Source: Streptomyces misionensis (GTDB taxonomy: Bacteria > Actinomycetota > Actinomycetes > Streptomycetales > Streptomycetaceae). From it: a stretch of 64,000 nucleotides of DNA. The notes beneath the pieces are model-generated. The model ran no database searches. It saw nothing but the letters and a program-made list of their open reading frames with translations, and was not told the DNA's origin. The DNA lies in contig NZ_FNTD01000004.1 in assembly GCF_900104815.1 (NCBI RefSeq), positions 496,001-560,000 of the forward strand. The letters are read 5' to 3'. Positions 37,021-45,547 of the stretch are shown one piece after another. Position 1 is the stretch's first letter; every line of letters begins with the position of its first letter. Made by a program: the position numbers and the translations under genes.

Positions 37021-37872
37021 TCAGCCGGGCGCGGTCATGCGCTGGGTGCCGACGACCGCCAGCAGCCGCAGGGCCTGCTCGGAGGACGAGCCGGGAACGG
37101 CGGTGTAGATGACGACCTGCTGGTCGCGGTCGGTCAGTTCCAGCGCGTCGCAGGCGACGGTGACCGGTCCGACCAGCGGGTGCCGGAAGGTCTTGCTCAG
37201 CGTCGGCTCGGCGTCCACCTCGTGGGAGGCCCACAGCCGGGCGAACTCCTCGCTGCCGCAGCGCAGTTCCCGGATCAGACCGGACACCTCGGGGTCGTCC
37301 GGGTAGCGGGCGGCGGCACCGCGCAGACGGCGCACCGCGTGCCGTGTGAAGGCGGCGGCGTCGGACACCCCGTACAGGCTCGGGCCCTCGTCGTGCGGTC
37401 CGAGGAAGGCCCGGCGCGCCAGATTGCGGTCGCGGCGCGACAGGGCCGAGAAGTCCTCCATGAGGGCGGCGGCCAGGTCGTTCCAGGCGAGCACCTCCAG
37501 GGTGGCCGAGGTGACGAAGGCGGCGGATCCCGGCAGCCGGTGCACCAGGTCGAGGATGCTCTGCCGCACCTCGCGCGGGGGTCCGGGCGCGGCGCTCGGC
37601 GGGGCGCCCGCCAGCTCGTGCAGATGGCCGCGTTCGGCGTCGGTCAGCCGCAGGGCCCGGGCCAGCCCGGACAGCACCTCGCGCGAGGGGCGCGGGCCGC
37701 GGGCCTGTTCGAGGCGGGTGTAGTACTCGGCCGAGATGAACGCCAGCGCCGCCACCTCCTCGCGCCGCAGCCCCGGTGTGCGGCGGCGCGGTCCGACGGG
37801 CAGACCGACGTCGGCCGGTCCGATCCGCTCGCGCCTGCTGCGCAGGAAGGCGCCCAGTTCCACTCTGTCCAC
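37021..37872 (-). CDS. MmyB-like XRE-family transcriptional regulator
   Basis: A 283-residue regulator. N-terminal helix-turn-helix (residues about 5-75): VELGAFLRSRRERIGPADVG, then RRTPGLRREEVAALAFISAEYYTRLEQARGPRPS, the standard MmyB-like wording. The C-terminal MLTR-type ligand-binding PAS-like domain (about 105-275) includes WNDLAAALMEDFSAL and FRHPLVGPVTVACDALEL. It starts 88 bp from the divergent SDR at 37960 with a long perfect palindrome between them, so it almost certainly controls that SDR and itself. GTG start. Confidence 0.88.
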   Translation of the reverse strand: MDRVELGAFLRSRRERIGPADVGLPVGPRRRTPGLRREEVAALAFISAEYYTRLEQARGPRPSREVLSGLARALRLTDAERGHLHELAGAPPSAAPGPPREVRQSILDLVHRLPGSAAFVTSATLEVLAWNDLAAALMEDFSALSRRDRNLARRAFLGPHDEGPSLYGVSDAAAFTRHAVRRLRGAAARYPDDPEVSGLIRELRCGSEEFARLWASHEVDAEPTLSKTFRHPLVGPVTVACDALELTDRDQQVVIYTAVPGSSSEQALRLLAVVGTQRMTAPG

Positions 37873-37898
37873 CCCGCCAGTGTGCCGCTGCCGCGGGC

Positions 37899-37933
37899 GG
37901 CCGATCCAGGTACACCTGGTACCTGGATCGGCC
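37899..37933. promoter_or_regulatory. 14-bp inverted repeat operator between MmyB-like gene and SDR
   Basis: GGCCGATCCAGGTA (37899-37912) and TACCTGGATCGGCC (37920-37933) are perfect reverse complements with a 7-nt spacer, sitting between the two divergent starts. This is the expected place and symmetry for the regulator's operator. Confidence 0.75.
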
Positions 37934-37959
37934 CCGCCGCCGGGCACAGGCTGTTCTCC

Positions 37960-38760
37960 ATGAACAACACACAGGAAACCGCCGCATATCGGACCGCCCC
38001 GGCCGGGCTGCTGGCCGGGAAGGTCGCCTTCGTCACCGGGGCCGGGCGGGGCATCGGAGCCGCGGCGGCGCGGCTGTTCGCCCGGGAGGGCGCCAGGGTG
38101 CTGCTCGCGGCCCGGACGGAGGACCAGCTCAAGGCGGTGAGCGAGGAGATCCGGGCGGCGGGCGGCACCGCGGACCACGTGGTGTGCGACCTGGTGGACG
38201 CGGCGAGCGTGCGTGCCGCCGTGGACCGCGTCGTGGACCGGTACGGCCGTCTCGACATCGCCTTCAACAACGGTGCGACGATCCAGCGCCCCGGCCCCAT
38301 GGACGGGATCCCGGAGGACGACTTCGACCAGGTCTACGCGGTGAACCTGAAGGGCGTCTGGCTGGCCATGGCCGCCGAGGTCGCGGCCATCCGGGCCACC
38401 GCCAAGACCGGCGCCATCGTCAACAACTCGTCGGTGGGCAGCCTGCGGGCCAACGCCGAACTGCCCGTCTACGGCGCGATGAAGCGGGCGGTCAACAGCC
38501 TGACCGCGTCGGCCGCCGCGACGTACGGCCCGGAGGGCATCCGCGTGAACGCCATCGCACCGGGCTTCACGCTGACGGAGATGACCCGGGCCTGGGAGGC
38601 GGATTCGCCGGGGATCCGGGAGCGGATCACGGCGGGGAGCCCGCTGCGCCGGGCGGCCGCCCCCGAGGAGGTGGCCGAGGCGGCGGCGTGGCTGCTGAGC
38701 GACCGGTCCTCCTTCGTGACCGGCACGGTGCTGCGGGTCGACGGCGGCGCCCTGGCCTGA
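37960..38760 (+). CDS. Short-chain dehydrogenase/reductase
   Basis: A 266-residue classical SDR. Cofactor loop TGAGRGIG near 26-33, NNGA near 101, catalytic Ser in NNSSVGSL near 149 and YGAMK near 165, then the C-terminal GRM: PGFTLTEMT and FVTGTVLRVDGG. The Arg after the glycine motif (AARTED) suggests NADPH preference. Target of the divergent MmyB-like regulator, a pairing very common in Streptomyces. Substrate unknown. Confidence 0.88.
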   Translation: MNNTQETAAYRTAPAGLLAGKVAFVTGAGRGIGAAAARLFAREGARVLLAARTEDQLKAVSEEIRAAGGTADHVVCDLVDAASVRAAVDRVVDRYGRLDIAFNNGATIQRPGPMDGIPEDDFDQVYAVNLKGVWLAMAAEVAAIRATAKTGAIVNNSSVGSLRANAELPVYGAMKRAVNSLTASAAATYGPEGIRVNAIAPGFTLTEMTRAWEADSPGIRERITAGSPLRRAAAPEEVAEAAAWLLSDRSSFVTGTVLRVDGGALA

Positions 38761-38780
38761 ACCGCGTCCGGGCCAGGGCG
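38748..38780. terminator. Terminator overlapping the SDR stop codon
   Basis: CGCCCTGGCC (38748-38757) and GGCCAGGGCG (38771-38780) form a perfect 10-bp stem with a 13-nt loop, between convergent genes. Confidence 0.55.
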
Positions 38781-38793
38781 GCCGGCTGCCGCG

Positions 38794-39666
38794 TCAGCCG
38801 AGGCCGAGGGCGCTCATGGTGCGCTCGGCCATGCGCTGCTCACCGAGCGCGTTGGGGTGGACGGGCACGATGTTCGTCCCCAACAGCAGCGGCTCGATCC
38901 ACCGGGTGCCCGCGGGCCGGCACGCGTCGTGCCCGTCGGACGCCTGGGAGAAGTCCACGAAGGTGGCCCCGGTCTCGGTGGCGGCGCGCTGGACGACGGA
39001 GTTGAGGTGGGCCTGGAGCGCGCGCAGGTACGGCACGTCCCCGGAGGCGATCGGCAGCTTGACGAAGCACGACGGGTCGGCGGTGGCCGGCACGATCCAC
39101 GGGTAACCCAGCACCGCCACCCGGGCGTCGGGCGCCTTGGCCTTGACGGCCAGCAGCGCGCTCTTCAGCGCCGGGTAGGTGTTGGCGTCGATCGCGTCGT
39201 CGAAGGAACTGCCGTACTTGTCCTTGCAGGGGCTGCCCTGTCCGGCGCTGAGCACACCCGCGGTGCCGCAGTCCACGATGGCGTTGAGGAAGGTGCTGTT
39301 GTCGTTGCCGCCGATGGTCAGGGTGACCAGGTCGGTGCTGGAGTTCACCGCGTCCACCTGCGGCGCGACACCGGGGTACTGGGACTGGGTGAAGTCCTTG
39401 GTCTGCGCGCCGCCACAGGTGACGTCCGTCAGCCGGGCGCCCGTTGCGGCGGCGATGACGTGCGGATAGTTCACGGTCGACCGCATACAGAGCAGATTGC
39501 TCGCGTCGACGGGCAGCACGCCCGAGCCGGCGCTGTAACTGTCCCCCAGAGCCGCGTAGTCGAGGGACGTCGAGGCCTGGGCGGGGGCGGCGGTGAGGCC
39601 GAGGGCCAGGGCGCCGGCGAGGGCGGACGCCGCGGCGACGACACGGCGCAGAGCAGGTCTGATCAT
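38794..39666 (-). CDS. Secreted SGNH/GDSL lipase
   Basis: A 290-residue secreted esterase/lipase. Signal peptide about 1-31 (ends APAQA). Block I is GDSYSAG with nucleophile Ser43, the oxyanion Gly lies in the CGGAQT segment, GGND (119-122) provides the oxyanion Asn, and the base His is in VPVHPNALG near the C-terminus. Six mature cysteines probably form disulfides, as in the Streptomyces rimosus and S. coelicolor extracellular GDSL lipases, which it resembles closely. GAGGGAG precedes the ATG. Acts outside the cell on acyl esters. Confidence 0.9.
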   Translation of the reverse strand: MIRPALRRVVAAASALAGALALGLTAAPAQASTSLDYAALGDSYSAGSGVLPVDASNLLCMRSTVNYPHVIAAATGARLTDVTCGGAQTKDFTQSQYPGVAPQVDAVNSSTDLVTLTIGGNDNSTFLNAIVDCGTAGVLSAGQGSPCKDKYGSSFDDAIDANTYPALKSALLAVKAKAPDARVAVLGYPWIVPATADPSCFVKLPIASGDVPYLRALQAHLNSVVQRAATETGATFVDFSQASDGHDACRPAGTRWIEPLLLGTNIVPVHPNALGEQRMAERTMSALGLG

Positions 39667-39980
39667 GGGGCGTGCTCCCTCTTCTCTGGTGCCGCCCGGG
39701 TGGGGAACCCGGCGCGGCGGACAGGGCGGAACCCGAAGCGGGCTGGTGCGCGAGGACGCGGCGGCTCGCAGCGGTGGGGGTGGGTCGGCCGTCGAAGCGT
39801 GGGCGAACGGGGGGTTACCGCTAGGTAATGTGGAGTCACCCGGACGGCGAGTCAACCTTATTGACAGAAATTCTTGAAACGCCCACACGACACGGCCGGC
39901 AACTCACCCGTTCGGCAAGGGATGTCGACACCCCCGGCTCGGTGGTGGACTGCCGTGGCGTCCGGCGGTGGAATCGGGTC

Positions 39981-40499
39981 ATGACAGACAAGACGCACAC
40001 CGCTGCTCCGGGGAGCGCCGCCGGTCCCGCCGTCTCGGTGGTCGGGCCGGGCGAGGGCGAGACGATCACGCTGGGCACCATCCGGCTGCGCATCCTGGAG
40101 GACGGCAGCACCACCGGGCATCGGCTCGGACTCGCCGAGACCACCCTCGCGCCGCACTGCGAGGGACCGCCCCAGCACCGGCACGCCCAGCACGACGAGG
40201 GTTTCTACGTCGTCTCCGGCACCGTGCGCTTCACGGTCGGCGACCGCACGCACGACGCGGGCGCGGGCACGCTCGTGATGGTCCCGCCCGGCGCCCCGCA
40301 CACCTTCGCCAACCCGACCGCCGAACCGGCCGTGATGGTCAGCACGTTCACCCCCGATCTGTACGTGCAGTACTTCCGGGACCTGCGGGACATGATCGCC
40401 GCCGGCCAGGAGCCCACCCCCGAGGCGGACGCCCGGGTGATGCGCCGTTACGGCACCGAGCCCGTCACCGGGGCCGCCCGGGAACAGGGCGACGAATAG
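39981..40499 (+). CDS. Cupin-domain protein
   Basis: A 172-residue single-cupin protein. Motif 1 is PQHRHAQHDEGFYVVSGTVRF, with the metal ligands His, His and Glu; motif 2 is GTLVMVPPGAPHTFAN, with the third His. Complete ligands suggest a bound Fe, Mn or Ni and either enzymatic (dioxygenase/isomerase) or sensing activity. The C-terminal helix (YVQYFRDLRDMIAAGQEPTP) is typical of quercetinase-like or stress-linked actinobacterial cupins. It lies downstream of and divergent from the lipase gene. Confidence 0.8.
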   Translation: MTDKTHTAAPGSAAGPAVSVVGPGEGETITLGTIRLRILEDGSTTGHRLGLAETTLAPHCEGPPQHRHAQHDEGFYVVSGTVRFTVGDRTHDAGAGTLVMVPPGAPHTFANPTAEPAVMVSTFTPDLYVQYFRDLRDMIAAGQEPTPEADARVMRRYGTEPVTGAAREQGDE

Positions 40500-40818
40500 G
40501 GCTTGTCCACGCCGCCGGGTGGTGGCAAGATCCCTTCAGCTCGAACAGCGGTACCCCACACATCACTTCTCCACGAAGGACTGAGGTCCATGGTCACGGC
40601 GTCCCGCAGCGGCCGCCGTCGGCACTGAGCCCTGCCCGCACGGCAGCGCGCTCCCGTGTCGTTCGCCTCTTCTCACGGCGGCCCGACAACGCGGTGTCCC
40701 GCACACCGCCGCCTCGCTCACCGAGGCGTTCACCCGTCTGTCCGGCCACCCGGACCCCCGCGGCCCCGATCCGCCGCCGAGGGTTCCCGGGCGCCTTCAC
40801 CGTGAGGTCCTTCCCACC
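40500..40818. other. Long 5' region before the acetyltransferase
   Basis: 319 bp without a normal gene. It contains a 12-codon frame at 40590-40628 with a GAGG ribosome binding site (listed separately) and about 190 nt of GC-rich sequence between it and the next start, enough for an attenuator. I see no clear hairpin-plus-U terminator or known riboswitch. Confidence 0.4.
40590..40628 (+). CDS. Candidate 12-residue leader peptide (Arg-rich)
   Basis: ATG at 40590 encodes MVTASRSGRRRH and a stop. GAGG lies 4 nt upstream. It stands alone in a 319-bp gap ahead of the acetyltransferase. The Arg-Arg-Arg-His end is reminiscent of translational attenuators, but that is only suggestion. Confidence 0.3.
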   Translation: MVTASRSGRRRH

Positions 40819-41616
40819 GTGCACACCGATGTCCAGAGCTTTGCCGTCGCCCATCTCCTGCGCCGTCCCGCGGCGCACCGGGTCGGCCCCTTCGTCGCCG
40901 GGTTCGACCCGGCCACGACCAGCCCGTACGTCAACTACGCCACCCCCGTCCCCGGCGCCGAGCCGACCGCCCGGGACGTGACCGAGCTGATCGCCGCGTT
41001 CCGTGCCCGCGCGCTCACGCCCCGGCTCGAATTCGCGCCCGACGCCGCCCCGGGCGTGGAGTCCGCGCTCCGCCGCGCGGGTTTCGCCACCGAGGCGGAG
41101 CACGAGTACCTGGTCTGCACCCCCGCGACGCTCGCCGTCCCGCACTCTTCGCCGGAGCCCGAGCCGAAGCCGGGCGGCGAGCCGGTGCCGTGGCCCCGGG
41201 TCCGGGTGGAGGCGCCGGTCACCGAGGCGGACTACGTCGCGCTCGACACCGCGCTGGCGGAGGCCTTCGGCGGCGCGTGGGCGCCGTCCCCGGAGGGGGC
41301 GGCGCGGCTGCGGCGCACCGCCGAGGGCGGCGGCGCCGTCCGCTTCGTCCGCGCGCCGGACGGCGGCTGCGCGGGCGGCGCCCTGTGTTCGGCGCCCGCC
41401 GAGGGCACCGCGGAACTCGCGGGCGTCGGCACCCTGCCCGCCCACCGCGGCCGGGGCATCGCGGCCGCGGTCACCGCGAGCCTCGCCGAGGCGCTGTTCG
41501 CCCGTGGCGCCCGGTCCGTGTGGCTGGAGTACTCGGGCGAGGGCTCGCGCCGGGTGTACGAACGCGTGGGCTTCCGGCCCGGCGGGAGGCGCCTGTATCT
41601 GACGCTCGAAGGGTGA
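40819..41616 (+). CDS. GNAT-family N-acetyltransferase
   Basis: A 265-residue protein with the acetyltransferase domain in its C-terminal half: VGTLPAHRGRGIAAAVTASLAEALF is motif A (near 205-225) and VYERVGFRPGGRRLYL closes the fold. The N-terminal half (RPAAHRVGPFVAGFDPATTSPYVNYATPVPG) is a conserved extension seen in actinobacterial homologues, perhaps a degenerate second GNAT unit. Substrate unknown. The GTG is preceded by GAGG at 11 nt, a weak start, so an attenuated or coupled start is possible. It converges on the hydrolase with 4 bp between stops. Confidence 0.78.
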   Translation: MHTDVQSFAVAHLLRRPAAHRVGPFVAGFDPATTSPYVNYATPVPGAEPTARDVTELIAAFRARALTPRLEFAPDAAPGVESALRRAGFATEAEHEYLVCTPATLAVPHSSPEPEPKPGGEPVPWPRVRVEAPVTEADYVALDTALAEAFGGAWAPSPEGAARLRRTAEGGGAVRFVRAPDGGCAGGALCSAPAEGTAELAGVGTLPAHRGRGIAAAVTASLAEALFARGARSVWLEYSGEGSRRVYERVGFRPGGRRLYLTLEG

Positions 41617-41620
41617 CGGG

Positions 41621-42475
41621 TCACCCGCCGTCCTCCCCCGGCAACGGGTGCTCCGCGACGAACCGGCGGATCTCGTCGGTGAGGGCGGCGGGATTGTCCA
41701 GCGGGACGAGGGTGCGGGCGTCGGCGATCTCCACGTAGCGGGAGTTCGGAAGGAGTCCGGCCAGGCGGCGGCCGGTGGCCGGCGGCATCATGCGGTCCTC
41801 GGCGCCCCAGGCGACCAGGGCCGGGCGGGTGAAGGAGGGCAGGTTGCCTGCCGCCCTCAGATAGCAGTCCTCACGGGTGGAGCGCAGGAACCTGCCGAGG
41901 TCGCGGCGGATGTGCCGGTTGGTCAGCAGCGGCCGGTACCAGCGCGCGATCAGGTCCTTCGGCAGGGGGCGCCTCGCCATGCCGCCGAGCGACGTGCGCA
42001 TGCGGGCCAGGGCCGGGAAGCGGAAGGACTGGACGAGGAGGAAGAGCCCGCCGGGGACCCTGCTCGCCCGGTGCAGCAGGCGGCCCTGGACGCCGGGCGG
42101 GTAGTTGTCCAGGGCCTCGCAGGAGGTCAGCACGAGACGGGCGAGGCGTTCGTCCCGTACGCCGACGAGGAGTTGGGCCGTACCGGCGTCGTTCTGCACG
42201 AGGGTGACGTCGCGCAGGTCGAGGCGGTCCATGAACTCGGCCAGCAGAGCGGCGACGCCGTGCGCCGAGAGGTCGGCGTCGGGGCGCACGGGCCGCCGGT
42301 GGCCGCCGATCGGGAGCACCGGGACGAGCACCCGGAAGTCGGCGCGCAGGGCCCGGGTCACCTCGGTCCAGACCGACTCGTCGAAGCACAGGCCGTGGGC
42401 CAGCACGAGGACGGGGCCGTCGCCCCCGGTGTCCACGTAGTCGATCGTCCCCGCGCTGAGCTCGATCTCCGGCAT
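41621..42475 (-). CDS. Alpha/beta hydrolase with Asp nucleophile (dehalogenase/epoxide-hydrolase-like)
   Basis: A 284-residue alpha/beta hydrolase. The oxyanion region is AHGLCFDESVW (27-37). The nucleophile elbow is QNDAGTA (94-100) with Asp96, as in haloalkane dehalogenases and epoxide hydrolases rather than serine esterases. A cap region follows, then WGAEDRMMPP. The usual catalytic His near the C-terminus is not evident: the segment reads DARTLVPLDNPAAL. ATG has GGAGG upstream. It is divergent from a TetR gene with an operator-like palindrome between and is the likely regulated target. Confidence 0.78.
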   Translation of the reverse strand: MPEIELSAGTIDYVDTGGDGPVLVLAHGLCFDESVWTEVTRALRADFRVLVPVLPIGGHRRPVRPDADLSAHGVAALLAEFMDRLDLRDVTLVQNDAGTAQLLVGVRDERLARLVLTSCEALDNYPPGVQGRLLHRASRVPGGLFLLVQSFRFPALARMRTSLGGMARRPLPKDLIARWYRPLLTNRHIRRDLGRFLRSTREDCYLRAAGNLPSFTRPALVAWGAEDRMMPPATGRRLAGLLPNSRYVEIADARTLVPLDNPAALTDEIRRFVAEHPLPGEDGG

Positions 42476-42533
42476 GTCCGCGCCTCCGCCCGGTCGGCCT
42501 CGCCGCCGACCCGTTCCGGCCGTCAGGTGACTT

Positions 42534-42549
42534 GATAGATCGTTCTACT
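42534..42549. promoter_or_regulatory. LmrA/YxaF-like TetR operator
   Basis: GATAGATCGTTCTACT lies between the divergent hydrolase and tetR genes. It is an imperfect palindrome close to the GATAGACCGGTCTATC form recognised by LmrA/YxaF-type TetR repressors, the subfamily that the adjacent regulator resembles. Confidence 0.55.
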
Positions 42550-42612
42550 TGCCCTGCTGACAGAATAGGCGCGGTACGCCCGACGGCGACAGCGGCTTTC
42601 CGGAGGTTCACC

Positions 42613-43212
42613 GTGAGCGACGGCCAGACCGGCAGCACCCATGAGACGCGGCAGCGCATCGTGCGCGCCGGGACCGAGCTGTTCCGGCGCTCCGGGTACA
42701 CCGGCACCGGGATGAAGCAGATCGCCGAGGCGGCCGGTGCGCCGTTCGGTTCGATCTACCACTTCTTCCCCGGCGGCAAGGCACAGTTGGGCGAGGAGGT
42801 GATCCGCACCTCGGGCGCCGTCTACCTGGGACTCGTCGCCACGCTGATGGCCCCCTACGAGGACCCGGTCGCGGCCACCGCCGACGCGTTCACCGCCGCC
42901 GCGGACACGCTCCTGGAACTGGACTTCGCCGACCCGTGCCCGATCGCCACGGTCGCCCTGGAGGTGGCGAGCACCAACGAGGCGCTGCGGCAGGCGACTT
43001 CGGAGGTGTTCGACAGCTGGATCGAGCGACTCGGCGCGTACTACGCGGCGGGCGGCATCCCCGGCCCCGCCGCCCGCGAGACGGCCGCCTCGGTCATCGC
43101 CCTCCTGGAGGGCGCCTTCATGCTCGCCCGCGCCGCCCGCAGCACCGCGCCGGTCCTGTCGGCGAGCGGGGCGGCCGCGGCGATCGTCCGGGCGGCGCTG
43201 CCCGAGGGCTGA
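42613..43212 (+). CDS. TetR-family regulator, LmrA/YxaF-like
   Basis: A 199-residue repressor. The helix-turn-helix (residues about 10-55) reads TRQRIVRAGTELFRRSGYTGTGMKQIAEAAGAPFGSIYHFFPGGK, the LmrA/YxaF wording. The ligand domain includes DPCPIATVALEVASTNEALRQATSEVFDSW, with the conserved CP/VA element. GTG with GGAGG at 6 nt. It faces the Asp-nucleophile hydrolase gene across an operator-like palindrome and probably represses it in the absence of a hydrophobic ligand. Confidence 0.87.
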   Translation: MSDGQTGSTHETRQRIVRAGTELFRRSGYTGTGMKQIAEAAGAPFGSIYHFFPGGKAQLGEEVIRTSGAVYLGLVATLMAPYEDPVAATADAFTAAADTLLELDFADPCPIATVALEVASTNEALRQATSEVFDSWIERLGAYYAAGGIPGPAARETAASVIALLEGAFMLARAARSTAPVLSASGAAAAIVRAALPEG

Positions 43213-43320
43213 GCGGTGGGCCGGGCGAGGTGACGCCCGCCTCCCGCGTCCGGGGCGGGACCGCCGGCCGTGCGGCAACCCGGCGGGCGCGGCGGCCCGT
43301 TGCCGGCGGCGGCAGACTTA

Positions 43321-43370
43321 TTGACGCTGCATACCGGCGATGATTCACTCCGTGGCTGAGAGCGCTCTCT
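43321..43370 (+). promoter_or_regulatory. Promoter with LacI-type (CebR-like) operator
   Basis: TTGACG (43321-43326) and TTCACT (43344-43349) make a -35/-10 pair spaced by 17 bp. TGAGAGCGCTCTCT (43357-43370) follows at the expected start site, and its inner 12 bp, GAGAGCGCTCTC, is a perfect palindrome close to the CebR box TGGGAGCGCTCCCA of Streptomyces. A LacI-family repressor responding to a glucan oligosaccharide is likely. Confidence 0.65.
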
Positions 43371-43422
43371 CGCGGTTGGGGACCAGCCGCGGTCCGTTTG
43401 CCCACCATGTTCAGGGAGAGCC

Positions 43423-45240
43423 GTGTCCGTGATTCCCTCTCGTCGTGCCGTGCTCCGCGGGGCCGCCGCGGCTGTGGCGGCGGTGCCGCTGGCCGGTGCG
43501 ACCGCAGGATCCGCCTTCGCCTCGTCCGCCGCCCCGGACGGCCCCGGCGCCGCAGGCCACGGGACGGCCGGTCTGGGTCCGAACGTCCTGGTCTTCGACC
43601 CGTCGATGGGCGACGCGGCGATCCAGGCGCAGATCGACGCCGTGTTCGCCGTCCAGCAGTCCAACCAGTTCGGCACCGAGCGGTACGCCCTGGCGTTCAA
43701 GCCGGGCACGTACCGCGTCGAGGTCAACGTCGGCTTCTACACCCATGTCCTGGGACTCGGCGACAGCCCCGAGGACGTCGTGATCAACGGTCATGTCACC
43801 GTCGACGCCCAGTGGTTCGGCGGCAACGGCACCCAGGACTTCTGGCGGGCCGCGGAGAACCTGACCATCGTGCCGCCGGACGGCCTGGACCGCTGGGCCG
43901 TCGCCCAGGCCGGGCCGATGCGCCGCGTCCACGTCAAGGGCGACATGATCCTGATGCCGAGCCCGCCCGGCAACGGGTGGTCCAGCGGCGGCTTCCTGGC
44001 CGACAGCGTGGTGGACGGCCGGATCGACTCGGGCTCGCAGCAGCAGTGGCTGTCGCGCAACGACACCATCGGCGGCTGGACCGGCGCCAACTGGAACATG
44101 GTCTTCGTCGGCGTCCAGGGCGCCCCGGCCACCTCCTTCCCGACCCCGCCCTACACGACCGTGGACCGTACCCCGGTGATCCGCGAGAAGCCGTTCCTGA
44201 CCGTGGACCGGCACGGGGCGTACCACGTCTTCGTGCCCGCGCTGCGGCGCGACAGCACCGGCACCTCCTGGGCCGGCGGGCCGGCCGCCGGACACAGCGT
44301 CCCGCTGACCGCGTTCCACGTCGCGCGGCCGGGCGACTCCGCCGCGAGCATCAACGCGGCGCTCGACCGCGGCAAGCACCTCCTGCTCACCCCGGGCGTC
44401 TACCCGCTGTCCGCGCCGCTGCGGGTCTCCCGGCCCGGCACCGTCGTCCTCGGCCTCGGTCTGGCCACCCTCCAGGCCGTCCAGGGCAACTCGCTGATCG
44501 AGGTCGCCGACGTCGGCGACGTCTCCGTGGCCGGCGTGATCCTGGAGGCCGCCTCCGCGCACTCCCCCGTGCTGCTGCGGGTCGGCGACGGCCGCTCCCG
44601 CAGGAGCCACGCGGACCGGCCCACCGCGCTCTTCGACGTCTTCCCGCGCATCGGCGGCGCCGTCCCCGGCGGCACCGACGTCAGCATCCGGATCGACAGC
44701 GACGACGTGCTCGTCGACCACGTCTGGGCCTGGCGCGCCGACCACGGCCTCGACGGCACGGTCGGCTGGTCGGTCAACCCCGCGGGCGTCGGCTTCCTGG
44801 TCAACGGCGACCGGGTCACCGCCTACGGCCTGTTCGTCGAGCACCACCAGAACTACGAGGTGCTCTGGAACGGCGACCAGGGCCGCACCTACTTCTTCCA
44901 GAACGAGCACCCGTACGACGTCCCCGCGCAGTCGGCCTGGAAGCACGGCGGCACCAACGGCTTCGCCGCCTACAAGGTCGGCGACCACGTGACCCGCCAC
45001 CACGCGTGGGGCCTGGGCAGCTACGCCTACTTCGACCTCGGCGCGGACATCTACACCGACCGCGCCTACGAGGTGCCCGACACCCCCGGGGTCGTCCTCA
45101 CCTCGCTGATGACCGTCTGCCTCAACGGCGCGGGCGGCGGCGGCATCCTGCACTGTGTCAACGACACGGGCGATCCCGTCCAGAACGGCTTCGCGACCTA
45201 CGACATGAAGTCGTACTCGAACGGCGTCGGCGTGGTCTGA
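43423..45240 (+). CDS. Tat-secreted GH55-like beta-1,3-glucanase
   Basis: A 605-residue secreted protein. The N-terminus (IPSRRAVLRGAAAAVAAVPLAG, ending AFA) is a Tat signal. The rest is a double right-handed beta-helix: GPNVLVFDPSMGDAAIQAQIDAVF, FKPGTYRVEVNVGFYTHVLGLG, VTVDAQWFGGNGTQDFWRAAENL, and in the second half FLVNGDRVTAYGLFVEHHQNYEVLWNG. This wording resembles Streptomyces GH55 exo-beta-1,3-glucanases (SacteLam55A type), often annotated only as coagulation factor 5/8 or adenylyl cyclase. It would release glucose or laminaribiose from laminarin or fungal walls. GTG with AGGGAGAG upstream; a LacI-type box lies in the promoter. Confidence 0.72.
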   Translation: MSVIPSRRAVLRGAAAAVAAVPLAGATAGSAFASSAAPDGPGAAGHGTAGLGPNVLVFDPSMGDAAIQAQIDAVFAVQQSNQFGTERYALAFKPGTYRVEVNVGFYTHVLGLGDSPEDVVINGHVTVDAQWFGGNGTQDFWRAAENLTIVPPDGLDRWAVAQAGPMRRVHVKGDMILMPSPPGNGWSSGGFLADSVVDGRIDSGSQQQWLSRNDTIGGWTGANWNMVFVGVQGAPATSFPTPPYTTVDRTPVIREKPFLTVDRHGAYHVFVPALRRDSTGTSWAGGPAAGHSVPLTAFHVARPGDSAASINAALDRGKHLLLTPGVYPLSAPLRVSRPGTVVLGLGLATLQAVQGNSLIEVADVGDVSVAGVILEAASAHSPVLLRVGDGRSRRSHADRPTALFDVFPRIGGAVPGGTDVSIRIDSDDVLVDHVWAWRADHGLDGTVGWSVNPAGVGFLVNGDRVTAYGLFVEHHQNYEVLWNGDQGRTYFFQNEHPYDVPAQSAWKHGGTNGFAAYKVGDHVTRHHAWGLGSYAYFDLGADIYTDRAYEVPDTPGVVLTSLMTVCLNGAGGGGILHCVNDTGDPVQNGFATYDMKSYSNGVGVV

Positions 45241-45251
45241 CCCGGCCCGGC

Positions 45252-45281
45252 CCGGGCGGCCTCCCCCGCGGGGCCGCCCGG
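45252..45281 (+). terminator. Terminator after the GH55-like gene
   Basis: CCGGGCGGCC (45252-45261) and GGCCGCCCGG (45272-45281) form a perfect 10-bp stem with a 10-nt loop, 11 nt after the stop. Confidence 0.65.
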
Positions 45282-45547
45282 CCGTTCACAGCTGCCGCCG
45301 CACCCCCGCCTCGCGCTCCGCCTGTTCCGGCTGGCGGCCGGGGTCGCCAAGCACCGTCAGCGTCGTACGTCCCCCGCTGCTGGTGGCGGCACCTGCAGCA
45401 CCCCAACCCTCGGGCCTCGCGCCGGGGTTCTGTCGCGGGGCCGACCCGGAATTGTCCTTGATCGGTAACAGCGGGATCCCCCGCCTCCCGCCCGCCGTCC
45501 TGCCAGATGCACAGGGAATCGAACACGGCGAGAAAGTGGGGGCGGAC
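45282..45547. other. Upstream region of the deacetylase
   Basis: No gene that I can support. The stretch must hold the promoter of the deacetylase; no -35/-10 pair or palindrome stands out. Confidence 0.3.
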
